Positions 1 through 8,393 are shown, counted from the stretch's first letter. The stretch: DNA of 64,000 nucleotides from Candidatus Anaerobutyricum avicola (GCA_019113845.1 DXGQ01000031.1:1-64000); one strand, 5' to 3'. Numbers and translations are program-made. The notes: generated from the sequence alone by a model not told the origin.

Positions 1-5
1 TGTTA

Positions 6-216
6 TGTCGAGGGGATAAGAAACAGATAATTTTACACAGCACAGATGACGTTCCGGACACAGACAGTCTTCGACTGCGAGCTGTGAGCGAGGACGGTTA
101 TATTCCCCGCAGAGCTGATTCTGTCGTTCCGTCCGAGTGAGGGCCGAGCAGGAGAACCTGTCTGTGTTCCAGCGTCATCGTCTGTGTTACAAGTTATATT
201 TCTTATCACCGCGACA
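6..216. repeat. Long imperfect inverted repeat (hairpin or MITE-like element)
   Basis: The two halves of this 211-base segment are imperfect reverse complements. TGTCG at 6-10 pairs with CGACA at 212-216, GATAAGAA at 15-22 with TTCTTATC at 200-207, ACACAG at 35-40 with CTGTGT at 182-187, GATGACG at 45-51 with CGTCATC at 173-179, GGACACAGACAG at 56-67 with 158-170 (one bulge), and GGACGG at 92-97 with CCGTCC at 129-134. The whole unit can fold as one long interrupted stem with a loop near 98-128. I see no open reading frame in it. It could be a small non-autonomous mobile element or a structured RNA; the sequence alone does not decide. Confidence 0.6.
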
Positions 217-252
217 AATCCCCATTTTTATAAGTGGATAAAATTACCATTG

Positions 253-298
253 AAAACAAACGTTTGTTCTGATAAAATATACAGAGAACGGATGTTTG
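253..298 (+). promoter_or_regulatory. Two LexA (SOS box)-like sites upstream of the Y-family polymerase gene
   Basis: The Gram-positive SOS box is CGAACRNRYGTTYG. AGAACGGATGTTTG at 285-298 matches 13 of 14 positions, and AAAACAAACGTTTG at 253-266 matches 12 of 14. A weaker relative (11 of 14) lies at 340-353. They sit 96-141 bases before the polymerase start at 394, consistent with damage-inducible expression of the polymerase/YolD-like pair. LexA control is inferred from the match only. Confidence 0.65.
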
Positions 299-393
299 TT
301 TTTTCTTTCGGAAGACTTTTTGGATGTCCGGGACAACATCTGAAATACGTTTGTTTGCGACGGAGTGATTTACTTTATTGGGAGGCGGAAGTG

Positions 394-1662
394 ATGAAAA
401 AGGAGAGGCAGTATGTTTGCATTGATTTGAAGTCGTTTTACGCGTCGGTGGAATGTGTGGAGCGGGGTCTTGATCCGATGACCACGAATCTGGTGGTGGC
501 GGACGCGGAGCGCACGGAGAAGACCATTTGTCTGGCGGTGTCTCCATCCATGAAGGCGAGGGGCATCCCGGGGCGGTGCAGGGTGTTTGAGATACCAAAG
601 GACATCCGCTATATCATGGCGACGCCGCGGATGCAACGCTACATTGATTATTCCGTGAAGATTTATGATATTTATCTGCGCTACATTTCCAAAGAAGACA
701 TCCATGTATATTCCATTGACGAAGTATTTATGGATGTGACGGACTATCTTTCCCTGTATCGGATGAACGCGAGAGAACTGGCGGCAAAGATCATGAATGA
801 TATCCGGGCGTCCACGGGGATTCCAGCGGCCGCCGGGGTAGGAACGAATCTCTATCTGGCTAAGATCGCGCTGGATATCATCGCGAAGCGGTCGAAAGAT
901 TTTATCGGAGTTTTGGACGAGGAAAGCTATTGCAGTCTTTTGTGGAGGCATCGGCCGCTGACGGATTTCTGGCGTATCGGGGAAGGGACCGTGCGGCGGC
1001 TGGCGCGGGTGGGGATCACTACCATGGAGCAGATCGCGCTGGCGGATGAAAGAGCGCTTTACAAAATGTTTGGTGTGGACGCGGAGCTGCTCATTGACCA
1101 TGCCTGGGGACGGGAAACGGTCACCATGGCGGATATCAAGGCGTACCGCCCCAAAGTACATTCCATTTCCAACGGACAGGTGCTGCCGCGGGATTATGGC
1201 TACGAGGAAGGAATCCTCATTGTAAAAGAGATGGCGGATGTGCTGTGTCAGGAGCTATTGGAAAAAAGGCTGGTGACGGACTCCATCACCCTGCATGTAA
1301 GTTATATGGGATATTCCGGGAAAAAGTCCGCGCACGGAACGATCGGGCTGCCGGCAGCCACAGATCTCTCCGGACGGATCATGGAGTCTGCGGTGGTATT
1401 GTATCACAGGATTGTGGACGGGCAGACGCCGATTCGGAGAGTATCACTCACCTATAATCATGTGGAACCGGAAATGTATTGTCAGTACGATATTTTTTCC
1501 AGTCCGGCTCAGGTAGAAAAGGAACGCAGGTTGCAGCGGGCTGTTTTGGATATTAAACACCGTTTTGGGAAAAATGCTGTATTGAGGGGAATGGACTTTG
1601 AGGACGGGGCGACGACCAGAGAGAGAAATCATCAGATAGGAGGTCACAGGAGCGGTGCATGA
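394..1662 (+). CDS. Y-family translesion DNA polymerase (UvrX/UmuC/DinB-like)
   Basis: The product (422 aa) belongs to the error-prone Y-family polymerases that copy past DNA lesions. Visible active-site residues are Asp11 in IDLKSFYASVE (with the steric-gate aromatic in SFYASVE) and Asp109-Glu110 in YSIDEVFMD; the little-finger region follows after about residue 240. Start 394 is chosen because GGAGG lies at 381-385; an in-frame reading upstream to 184 would run through the hairpin element and has no ribosome site. It overlaps the YolD-like gene by 8 bases. This gene pair and the SOS boxes upstream resemble the UvrX-YolD arrangement of Bacilli and their plasmids. Whether it is closer to Pol IV or to UmuC/UvrX cannot be settled by eye. 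Confidence 0.9.
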   Translation: MKKERQYVCIDLKSFYASVECVERGLDPMTTNLVVADAERTEKTICLAVSPSMKARGIPGRCRVFEIPKDIRYIMATPRMQRYIDYSVKIYDIYLRYISKEDIHVYSIDEVFMDVTDYLSLYRMNARELAAKIMNDIRASTGIPAAAGVGTNLYLAKIALDIIAKRSKDFIGVLDEESYCSLLWRHRPLTDFWRIGEGTVRRLARVGITTMEQIALADERALYKMFGVDAELLIDHAWGRETVTMADIKAYRPKVHSISNGQVLPRDYGYEEGILIVKEMADVLCQELLEKRLVTDSITLHVSYMGYSGKKSAHGTIGLPAATDLSGRIMESAVVLYHRIVDGQTPIRRVSLTYNHVEPEMYCQYDIFSSPAQVEKERRLQRAVLDIKHRFGKNAVLRGMDFEDGATTRERNHQIGGHRSGA

Positions 1663-1978
1663 GATGAACAGGGAAGAAAGAGCGAAACAATTCATGCCCT
1701 TCGGGGCGCTGAAAGGATATCCGGAAGCGCTAAAACGCCGGGAGAAAAAGCCTCTTCCCCGACGGGAACTGTCGGAGGAGAGCCTGGAAGAATTAAACCG
1801 GAAGTTTTTGAGACTCACACCCGGCGACAGAGTGGAGATCTTATATTATTTTCACGGGGAATACCGGACGTTTTCCGGTACGTTTTCCGGCGTGGATGCG
1901 GCCGGGGGAAAGATGTGTGTCGGCGGGGAAAAAATCGCCTTTGACAATATATACGATCTGAGGGTGCTGTCAGATTAA
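1655..1978 (+). CDS. YolD-like family protein
   Basis: A 107-aa protein with the YolD-like pattern: a basic N-terminal RAKQFMPFGAL segment and a C-terminal small beta domain around DRVEILYYFHGEY and ENIYDL-like FDNIYDL. The GTG start at 1655 overlaps the polymerase stop and has AGGAGG at 1638-1643; an ATG at 1664 is the alternative but is farther from the ribosome site. YolD-like proteins are commonly encoded next to Y-family polymerases and are thought to act as their accessory (UmuD-like) partners. That role is inferred here from family and position. Confidence 0.8.
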   Translation: MHEMNREERAKQFMPFGALKGYPEALKRREKKPLPRRELSEESLEELNRKFLRLTPGDRVEILYYFHGEYRTFSGTFSGVDAAGGKMCVGGEKIAFDNIYDLRVLSD

Positions 1979-2002
1979 AAAAGTTCTTTGCCATATCTTA
2001 TA

Positions 2003-2031
2003 TTGTGCGGATGCCGGGGTTGTGTTATAGT
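2003..2031 (+). promoter_or_regulatory. Sigma-A-type promoter for the AIM24-like gene
   Basis: TTGTGC at 2003-2008, a 17-base spacer and TATAGT at 2026-2031 with a TG extension before the -10. It lies about 120 bases before the start at 2154. Confidence 0.5.
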
Positions 2032-2153
2032 AAATGTAAAGAATTTTTCTGGATGATTTAGAAGAATTTTGGCTGCTTGCTGACGATGCATGTTTATGGG
2101 ATATTTTGGATAGCGGACTTTCGGCTGTCCATGATGATCCAGGGAGGGTAATT

Positions 2154-2927
2154 ATGTTTCAGGTAAAAAATTTTACGGACAATGATGATGTGAAGATTCT
2201 TGATCAAAAAGGTGCGTTTACCGTGCTCGAGTACCAGAGAGATCTCAGTGTGACGCCGGGCTCCGCCATCACTGCGTACTATTGTTCGCAGATGAATGTC
2301 CGCAAGAGACAGGTCATGTGCGATGTGAGTAAATCAAACATTACGCTGCAGGCCGGCGCCATGCAGTGGATGCTGGGTGATGTCAACGCGACCACCGGCA
2401 TCAAAGGTGTGGGCGATCTGTTCGGAAAGGCTGTCCGGGGAAAGGTCAGCGGAGAGTCGGCCATCAAGCCGGAATATACCGGAACCGGTCTTCTCGTGCT
2501 GGAGCCGACATACAAGTATCTGATCCTGATGGACGCCGCGGACTGGGGCGGGTCTGTGGTGCTGGATGACGGCCTGTTTCTGGCATGTGATTCCCGTCTG
2601 AAACACAAAGCGGTCATGCGCTCCAACGTATCCTCCGCAGTGGCAGGCGGCGAAGGACTGTTCAATCTGAGCCTGAACGGTTCCGGTGTGTTCTGCATTG
2701 AGTCTGAATGTCCGCAGGAAGAACTGATCGAGGTCACTCTGGAAAATGACGTGTTAAAGATCGACGGCAACTATGCCATTGCCTGGAGCGGAAGTCTGAA
2801 CTTTTCCGTGGAGCGTTCCGGCAAATCACTGATTGGTTCCGCGGCCTCCGGGGAGGGACTGGTAAATGTATACCGGGGAACCGGAAAGGTGCTTATGATG
2901 CCGACGGCGAAGATGCCGAATATTTAA
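2154..2927 (+). CDS. AIM24 family protein
   Basis: A 257-aa protein matching the AIM24 (TIGR00266-like) family, a double-stranded beta-helix fold rich in Gly and small beta strands. Recognisable features are the repeated GxGLxxL/GEGL segments (LLVLEPTYKYLIL, GEGLFNLSLNGSGVF, GEGLVNVYRGTGKVLMMPT). The start at 2154 follows GGGAGG at 2142-2147; longer in-frame reading from 2106 lacks a ribosome site. No membrane segment or signal peptide is visible. The molecular role of bacterial AIM24 proteins is not established, so none is assigned. It appears to be a single-gene transcript. Confidence 0.8.
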   Translation: MFQVKNFTDNDDVKILDQKGAFTVLEYQRDLSVTPGSAITAYYCSQMNVRKRQVMCDVSKSNITLQAGAMQWMLGDVNATTGIKGVGDLFGKAVRGKVSGESAIKPEYTGTGLLVLEPTYKYLILMDAADWGGSVVLDDGLFLACDSRLKHKAVMRSNVSSAVAGGEGLFNLSLNGSGVFCIESECPQEELIEVTLENDVLKIDGNYAIAWSGSLNFSVERSGKSLIGSAASGEGLVNVYRGTGKVLMMPTAKMPNI

Positions 2928-3161
2928 TGGTATCCGCACAGACAGCGAAAAGATATTTACACGGAAGGCACATAATCTTTACAGGAACAGGATAGCAGGA
3001 CAATCTGGTATCTGTTATGATGGGTATACTACCCGGTATCGTTGTGATTCAATACGATCATGAAAAGCGTTACGGCGAAGAATATAATAATATAATATAG
3101 ATAAAAAACGGGTATCGTAAACGACAGAACAAAAAGACAGAATATAGGAGGATACTATATT

Positions 3162-3935
3162 ATGGAAGCATTGCGGAATAAAGAAGGATTCATCTGCGAC
3201 ATGGACGGTGTCATCTATCATGGAAACCGTTTGCTGCCGGGAGTAAAAGAATTCGTGAACTGGCTGACGGAAAATAAAAAGAACTTTCTTTTCCTCACCA
3301 ACTCCAGCCAGTATACGCCGAGAGAGCTGCAGAACAAGCTGGCGAGAATGGGACTGGATGTGGATGAGACACATTTCTATACGAGCGCGTTGGCGACGGC
3401 CCTGTTTTTGGATACCCAGTCGCCGGGGTGCAGCGCCTACGTGGTGGGAGAACACGGCATTTTAAATGCACTTTACGATAAAGGTATCATGTATAACGAC
3501 GTGGACCCGGATTATGTGGTAGTGGGAGAAGCTTCTTCCTACAATCTGGAACAGATCACCAAGGCAATCCGCCTGGTCAACGCCGGGGCGAAGCTCATCG
3601 GAACCAACTACGATCTGACCGGACCGACGGAGACGGGCATTGCGCCGGCCTGCCGTGCCTTGATCGCACCGATCGAACTTGCCACGGAGCGGAAAGCATA
3701 CTTTATCGGCAAGCCGAATCCGCTGATGATGCGGACAGGGCTGCGCCTTTTGAACGTTCATTCCGCCAATGCCGCCATCATCGGCGACCGCATGGACACA
3801 GACATCATCTCCGGCATTGAAACCGGACTTGATACGGTGCTCGTGCTGTCCGGCGTGACCACACCGGAGATGATCGAGAGATATCCATATCGTCCTCGTC
3901 TTGTATTAAACGGTGTGGGAGACATCCCGGGCTGA
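3162..3935 (+). CDS. HAD-IIA family hydrolase (NagD-like phosphatase)
   Basis: A 257-aa haloacid-dehalogenase-type phosphatase of subclass IIA. Motif I is DMDGVIYHG (Asp13 nucleophile, Asp15 acid), motif II is FLTNSS near residue 46, the Lys of motif III is in GKPNP near 188, and motif IV is GDRMDTDI near 206. Family members dephosphorylate small metabolites such as nucleotide, sugar or glycerol phosphates; the substrate is unknown. AGGAGG precedes the start and a strong terminator follows, so it is likely monocistronic. The related B. subtilis araL lies in the arabinose operon, but here the araM-araB genes are about 28 kb away, so a shared pathway is only speculative. Confidence 0.87.
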   Translation: MEALRNKEGFICDMDGVIYHGNRLLPGVKEFVNWLTENKKNFLFLTNSSQYTPRELQNKLARMGLDVDETHFYTSALATALFLDTQSPGCSAYVVGEHGILNALYDKGIMYNDVDPDYVVVGEASSYNLEQITKAIRLVNAGAKLIGTNYDLTGPTETGIAPACRALIAPIELATERKAYFIGKPNPLMMRTGLRLLNVHSANAAIIGDRMDTDIISGIETGLDTVLVLSGVTTPEMIERYPYRPRLVLNGVGDIPG

Positions 3936-3947
3936 GAAAAATAAACG

Positions 3948-3998
3948 AAAAAGCGGCAGTCGCAAGTCCGGATCGTCGGATATGCGGCTGCCGTTTTT
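3948..3998 (+). terminator. Rho-independent terminator after the HAD-IIA gene
   Basis: AAAAAGCGGCAG and CTGCCGTTTTT arms form a stem, extended by TCGCA/TGCGG pairs, ending in a T run. Confidence 0.75.
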
Positions 3999-4033
3999 GT
4001 GGATCAAGAGTACGTCAATAACATAAAAAGGTT

Positions 4034-4501
4034 TTACCCCCTCTGAAACAGCGTCTCAAATGCTGAGCTGATCTTATCAGACAGGCAGACGATCACAGAC
4101 TCCCGGCAGGACGGGACAGCCCGGAGTGTGAGAGGCCACATGTGCTGACAGATGATGGCGCGCTCCCGATGGTTCAGATCAAACAGACGGCTGGCATTGT
4201 GAAGCGCCCGCTTTGGGTGGGTGAAACCGTGGAGTTTGTGGGAACCATCTCCTTCCTCGTGCCAGTCGTAGAGGTAAAAATCGTGAAGAAAGGAGCCGGT
4301 GACCAGCGACTTCATATCAGCGCCCAGCCGGAACTTCTTGTTAAGAAAATAGCTGAGCCGCACCACATTCATCACATGATCGTAAGTGCTGACCGCGCCG
4401 TGCTGGCAGAAGTCCTTCATGGATTGGGCTTCTTTTGTGTGGATATACTCATGAAGATATGTGTGGATCTCTTTCAGTTCCGAAGGGGTTAAGGTGACCA
4501 T
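4034..4501 (-). CDS. HD domain-containing hydrolase
   Basis: A 155-aa cytoplasmic protein with HD-superfamily metal-binding residues: His42 in YDHVMNV, the His73-Asp74 pair in SFLHDFYLYDWH, further His residues in HGFTHPKRA, and a late Asp in CLSDKISS. HD proteins are metal-dependent phosphohydrolases acting on nucleotides or related phosphates; the substrate is not predictable here. It reads leftwards from a TTGACT/TATAAT promoter buried in a long palindrome about 85-130 bases upstream, and stands alone between two transcription units. Confidence 0.8.
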   Translation of the reverse strand: MVTLTPSELKEIHTYLHEYIHTKEAQSMKDFCQHGAVSTYDHVMNVVRLSYFLNKKFRLGADMKSLVTGSFLHDFYLYDWHEEGDGSHKLHGFTHPKRALHNASRLFDLNHRERAIICQHMWPLTLRAVPSCRESVIVCLSDKISSAFETLFQRG

Positions 4502-4586
4502 GGTTTCCTCCTGAATAAAAAACGATAACTGCCTTCACTATAAATGATAATGAAACAGCTGGCCTTTTCGGGGCCAATGGCATAAA

Positions 4587-4631
4587 ATTGACTTCTGTCT
4601 TCATTATATAAAGATGAGGACAGAAGTCAAT
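4587..4631 (-). promoter_or_regulatory. Minus-strand promoter inside a perfect palindrome
   Basis: ATTGACTTCTGTC at 4587-4599 is exactly complementary to GACAGAAGTCAAT at 4619-4631, with TTCAT/ATGA pairing just inside. Read on the minus strand the segment contains TTGACT, a 16-base spacer and TATAAT, so a promoter for the HD gene lies wholly within the inverted repeat. The arrangement suits an operator for a dimeric or tetrameric repressor. Confidence 0.55.
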
Positions 4632-4716
4632 AAAGAAAAGATTACGATTTTATTTATGGTCAACGCGGCCATGTCCGGCATAAGAGTTCCGGCTGGCGGA
4701 ATTGTGTTGCCGTATC

Positions 4717-6015
4717 TCAGACCTTCCAGAACACCACGCTGTGCGGCGGCAGTTCATAGCCTCCCTCAAAAGTGACAGTCTCGCCGGCAAGAAGGTCTGT
4801 GCCTTCTGTTGCCTGGGCGTCAAACGGAGCGAAGTATGGATCATCGTCAATATTGACTGCCACGAGAATCCGCTCTTCGTCGCAGGCTCTCTCAAAGACA
4901 AGCTGTTTGCTCCAGACGTGGAGGTTGCGGTAGCCGCCGTCATAGAGTGCCGGGTGCTCCGTGTGGAGTTTTGCGTAGGCGGCGATGGCGTCGGTCAGTT
5001 CGTTCCACTTCGGTTTCTCAATGGCCGGACGGAGCGCTTCGTCGCCGTCTTTCTTGCGCCCTTCGATTCCCCACTCGCTGCCGTAATAGATGGCCGGTAC
5101 GCCCGGCATGCCGAAGAGCAGTCCGTAGATGACCGGCAGATTCTTTTTATCTTCAAGGATGCTGGCAATCCGCTCCACATCGTGGTTATCCACAAAACTT
5201 AACAGATGTTTTCTGCGATAGATGCACCAGTTCTCATAGCCAAACTGTCTGTTCAGGCTGTAGCTGATCTCGTGCATGTTGGCGCTGTTGAAGCTGGAGT
5301 AAAGTCCTTTGTAACATTCATAGTTGGTGACCGAGTGGCATTTCTCATCGCTCATCCACATATTATAATCGCCGTGGAGTGTCTCGCCCATGAGAACAAA
5401 GTCTTCTTTTACTTCGTTGGTAAAGCTCCGGAGCGCCCGAAGATAAGAATCGCTCAGACAGTAGGCAACGTCAAGGCGCAGTCCGTCGATGTCATAAAGT
5501 TCGATCCATTTGCTGATAACGTCATAATGATACCGGCGCACATCCGGATTATCCAGATTCAGCTTTACAAGTTCATTGTGTCCTTCCCAGCCTTCATACC
5601 AGAAACCGTCCCCATAGTTGGTGTCGCCGTCAAAGTTGATGTGGAACCAGCCACAGTATGGGCTGTCCCATTTCTTTTCGATGACGTCCTGAAAAGCCCA
5701 AAAGCCACGGCCTACATGGTTGAAGACGCCGTCGAACATAATCTTCATGCCGGCATCATGAATGGCCTTGCAGACTTCCTGCAGGTCTTCCTCGGTTCCG
5801 AGGCGGGGATCGACGGTAAGATAGTCCCGGGTGTCATAGCCGTGATAGTCGCTCTCCATGAGAGGATTGAACAGCACACAGGTGGCGCCGGTCTTTTTGA
5901 TATGATCCACCCAGTCCAGTACGCGCAAAATACGGTGTCCGGCGTCTTTTTTGTCAAGCGCTCCACAAAGTCCCAACGGGTAGATCTGATAAATGACTGC
6001 TTTGTCAAACCACAT
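4717..6015 (-). CDS. Alpha-amylase family glycoside hydrolase (GH13)
   Basis: A 432-aa GH13 enzyme with a complete barrel: region I DGVFNH (95-100), region II DGLRLDVAY with nucleophile Asp182, region III GETLHG with general acid Glu211, and region IV FVDNHD (274-279). A short beta domain ends the protein. There is no signal peptide, so it should act inside the cell on imported maltodextrins or similar alpha-glucans, like neopullulanase or cyclomaltodextrinase-type enzymes, though it lacks their N-terminal extra domain. AGGAGG lies just upstream of the start. A promoter lies about 180 bases upstream. No transporter or regulator for maltodextrin is adjacent. Confidence 0.9.
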   Translation of the reverse strand: MWFDKAVIYQIYPLGLCGALDKKDAGHRILRVLDWVDHIKKTGATCVLFNPLMESDYHGYDTRDYLTVDPRLGTEEDLQEVCKAIHDAGMKIMFDGVFNHVGRGFWAFQDVIEKKWDSPYCGWFHINFDGDTNYGDGFWYEGWEGHNELVKLNLDNPDVRRYHYDVISKWIELYDIDGLRLDVAYCLSDSYLRALRSFTNEVKEDFVLMGETLHGDYNMWMSDEKCHSVTNYECYKGLYSSFNSANMHEISYSLNRQFGYENWCIYRRKHLLSFVDNHDVERIASILEDKKNLPVIYGLLFGMPGVPAIYYGSEWGIEGRKKDGDEALRPAIEKPKWNELTDAIAAYAKLHTEHPALYDGGYRNLHVWSKQLVFERACDEERILVAVNIDDDPYFAPFDAQATEGTDLLAGETVTFEGGYELPPHSVVFWKV

Positions 6016-6194
6016 AATATATTCCTCCTGAAAGTGTCATTGTTCCGGCCTGTCATCCACAGCAGACCGGCATATATTGCCATGGCATGTGATATAAAAC
6101 TGCCATGATGTTTTGACATTCAAACTATTGGAAAGTCAAAAAATCCTTAAAAAACAGGAAAAGTGCCCAATGCACATGCAGAGGACACTACAAT

Positions 6195-6223
6195 AATATA
6201 GCATAATTCATAATAGATAGCAA
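6195..6223 (-). promoter_or_regulatory. Minus-strand promoter for the GH13 gene
   Basis: On the minus strand TTGCTA (6223-6218), a 17-base spacer and TATATT (6200-6195) precede the amylase gene. The leader of about 170 bases contains TTTTGAC/GTCAAAA arms near 6112-6140 that could be an operator. Confidence 0.5.
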
Positions 6224-6256
6224 TAACAAAAAATGAAAGGACAATGGCTGCGAAAC

Positions 6257-6493
6257 TCAGGCAGCCAGATAAGGGGTGATCGCTTCCACGATCCTGTCCA
6301 TCTCATTCTCGCGCTCCATGATGCGAAGGTCGATGGCCTCTCTGAGATTCATGGTCATCACGCCGAGAAGGGACTGCGCGTCAACGACATATTTGCCGTA
6401 AACCAGATCAAAATGGCTGTGGAAATCCTCGATCGCTTTTACAAAAGAGGTGGCATTATCAACAGTTTCAAATTTCACGGTAAAAGTTTTCAT
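6257..6493 (-). CDS. HPr-like (PtsH-related) small protein without the phosphorylatable His
   Basis: A 78-aa protein whose pattern KTFTVKFETVDNATSFVKAI, followed by FDLVYGKYVVDAQSLLGVMTMNL, is that of the HPr fold. The GLHARPA segment carrying the active His15 of classical HPr is replaced by a VDNATSF stretch, so it cannot be the normal PTS phosphocarrier. The Ser46 region reads DAQSLLGVM, close to the KSILGVMSL-like motif of HPr/Crh. Such HPr paralogues are common in Clostridia; their role is not established. It has its own consensus promoter upstream. Confidence 0.75.
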   Translation of the reverse strand: MKTFTVKFETVDNATSFVKAIEDFHSHFDLVYGKYVVDAQSLLGVMTMNLREAIDLRIMERENEMDRIVEAITPYLAA

Positions 6494-6553
6494 CTTTGTA
6501 TCTCCTTTTCCTAATTAAAAATGTATTTCTTTTCGCACGGTGAAATCGTGTTC

Positions 6554-6582
6554 ACTATATGCGATTATGCAAATTTTGTCAA
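6554..6582 (-). promoter_or_regulatory. Strong minus-strand promoter for the HPr-like gene
   Basis: TTGACA (6582-6577), 17-base spacer, TATAGT (6559-6554) on the minus strand, about 60 bases before the start at 6493. Confidence 0.65.
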
Positions 6583-6833
6583 CCGTTTTTCTTTGGAAAA
6601 AAACAATATTTTTTTGACCGGGAAAAAACATAAATGAATAAATTTTTAAAGGAAAATTCATGTTAATATTAAGGACAGATGGAACAGGGAAGAAGAGAAA
6701 TGCCTGCTGAGACCGTGCATGACCGCACCGGAAACAGAAAAAATTAAGAAAGAAAAGGGGAACGACTCCTAAAGTAAAGAAAGAAAAAAACAGGAGGAAA
6801 AATACCGAAAAGTGTATGTTTTTTGAAAGTTTC
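6583..6833. other. Intergenic region without a recognised gene
   Basis: AT-rich, purine-rich sequence between the HPr-like promoter and the promoter of the amino-acid importer. I see no conserved open reading frame, riboswitch motif or strong hairpin in it. Confidence 0.5.
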
Positions 6834-6862
6834 TTGCAATTTGCTTCTTTAATAGATATAAT
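6834..6862 (+). promoter_or_regulatory. Promoter of the amino-acid ABC importer operon
   Basis: TTGCAA at 6834-6839, 17-base spacer, TATAAT at 6857-6862. The start of the binding-protein gene lies 47 bases downstream. Confidence 0.65.
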
Positions 6863-6908
6863 AGGTACGTGATGTTGAAAAAGAAATAACAGAAAGGAAG
6901 GAATTCAC

Positions 6909-7703
6909 ATGAAAAAATTCTTATCAATGGCTTTGATTGCAGCGATGACTTTATCACTGGCTGCATGCGGAGGTAACTCCGGCAACGAGGCAGATAGTAC
7001 TGGAGCAGACAATGCATCTTCTGATAAAACTTACGTGATTGCAACAGATACTGTTTTTGCACCTTTTGAGTTTACGGATGAAAATAATAACTTCGTCGGT
7101 ATCGACGTAGATATCCTGGCTGCCATCGCGGAGGATCAGGGATTCAAATATGAACTCAATTCTCTGGGATTTGACGCTGCAGTGGCATCTCTGGAGTCCG
7201 GACAGAGCGACGCGGTCATCGCCGGTATGTCCATCACCCCGGAAAGACAGGAAAAATATGATTTCTCCGACAGCTACTATGATTCTTATGTGGCGATCGC
7301 AGCGGCAGAAGGCAGCGATATCCAGGGCCTTGACGACCTGCAGGGACAGACAGTGGCAGCTAAGACCGGTACCCAGGGTGCTTCCTGTGCAGAGAGCTTA
7401 AAAGACCAGTACGGTTTTGAGATTCAGTATTTTGATGAGTCTTCTCTGATGTATCAGGATGTTGTCACAGGCAATACCGTGGCATGTTTTGAGGATTATC
7501 CGGTTATGGCCTACGGCGTTTCCCAGGGCAACGGACTGAAGATCGTGGCAGAGGAGAAAGATGAGTACTCCACTCCTTATGGTTTCGCCGTACTGAAAGG
7601 TCAGAACAGCGAGCTGCTTGAGATGTTCAACACAGGTCTTGCCAACATCAAAGCAAACGGTACCTACGACGAGATCATCGCAAAATATACTTCCGCAGAA
7701 TAA
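6909..7703 (+). CDS. Amino-acid ABC transporter substrate-binding lipoprotein
   Basis: A 264-aa extracellular solute-binding protein of family 3. A type II signal peptide ends in LSLAAC with lipidated Cys20, followed by a Ser/Asn-rich linker. The mature part has family landmarks: an APFEFTDENNNFVGIDVDI segment, SITPERQEKYDFSDSYY, and GQTVAAKTGTQGA. It would bind a polar amino acid or cystine outside the membrane and pass it to the permease encoded next. It is the first gene of a three-gene operon (binding protein, permease, ATPase) and has a good ribosome site (GAAAGGAAGG). Confidence 0.93.
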   Translation: MKKFLSMALIAAMTLSLAACGGNSGNEADSTGADNASSDKTYVIATDTVFAPFEFTDENNNFVGIDVDILAAIAEDQGFKYELNSLGFDAAVASLESGQSDAVIAGMSITPERQEKYDFSDSYYDSYVAIAAAEGSDIQGLDDLQGQTVAAKTGTQGASCAESLKDQYGFEIQYFDESSLMYQDVVTGNTVACFEDYPVMAYGVSQGNGLKIVAEEKDEYSTPYGFAVLKGQNSELLEMFNTGLANIKANGTYDEIIAKYTSAE

Positions 7704-7724
7704 TTAGGAAGAGGTTGATTCGTT

Positions 7725-8393
7725 ATGAATTTGATTCAGGTTTTGAGTGAAGTCTACCCAACCCTTTTACAGGGGCTGGGTATGACTGTCCAGATTACGG
7801 TATTATCTCTGCTCATCGCCATGGTGCTGGGCATTTTTGTATGTTTGATGAATATTTCTCACAATGTCGTTCTGCGCGGCATTGCGAAGTTTTATATCTG
7901 GCTGATCCGTGGAACGCCGATGCTGGTGCAGGCATTCTATTTCTATTTTGCCATGCCGCAGCTCATTCAGTCTGTGACAGGTTCCCAGTTCAGAATCACG
8001 GTATTTACGGCCAGTCTGGTGACGCTGACGCTCAATGCGGGCGCGTATATTTCCGAGATCTTCCGTGGCTCTATCGAGTCTGTCAACAAAGGACAGATGG
8101 AGGCGGCGAGAAGCCTTGGTTTGAGCTATGCCAAGTCCATGCAGAAGATCATTCTGCCGCAGGCAGTGCGTATCTGTCTGCCATCCCTGGTAAACCAGTT
8201 TATCATCACGCTGAAGGATTCCACGATCCTGTATGCCATCGGTTTATCAGAGATCATGTACAACGCGAAGATTTATGTGGGCCGGACCATGGAGTCCTTT
8301 GCCACTTATACATGGGTAGCCGTGTTCTTCCTTTTAATCGTCACGGTTCTGTCATTCATTTCAAGAGCAGTTGAAAGGAGGATGAACGCGTAA
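7725..8393 (+). CDS. Amino-acid ABC transporter permease (HisM/GlnP type)
   Basis: A 222-aa inner-membrane permease with about five hydrophobic segments. The N-terminal [19 protein letters not shown] and [14 protein letters not shown] segments and the cytoplasmic [22 protein letters not shown] loop (the EAA motif that docks onto the ATPase) are typical of the polar amino-acid uptake family. It lies 21 bases after the binding-protein gene, and its stop codon shares one base with the ATPase start, so the last two genes are translationally coupled. The exact amino acid carried is not predictable. Confidence 0.93.
   Translation: MNLIQVLSEVYPTLLQGLGMTVQITVLSLLIAMVLGIFVCLMNISHNVVLRGIAKFYIWLIRGTPMLVQAFYFYFAMPQLIQSVTGSQFRITVFTASLVTLTLNAGAYISEIFRGSIESVNKGQMEAARSLGLSYAKSMQKIILPQAVRICLPSLVNQFIITLKDSTILYAIGLSEIMYNAKIYVGRTMESFATYTWVAVFFLLIVTVLSFISRAVERRMNA

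Noticed and set aside
206..1161. Long minus-strand reading frames across the polymerase gene
   Set aside because: They are antisense shadows of the strongly motif-supported Y-family polymerase, with no recognisable domains or ribosome sites.
5206..6108. 300-codon plus-strand frame over the amylase gene
   Set aside because: It mirrors the GH13 gene, which has all four catalytic regions on the other strand.
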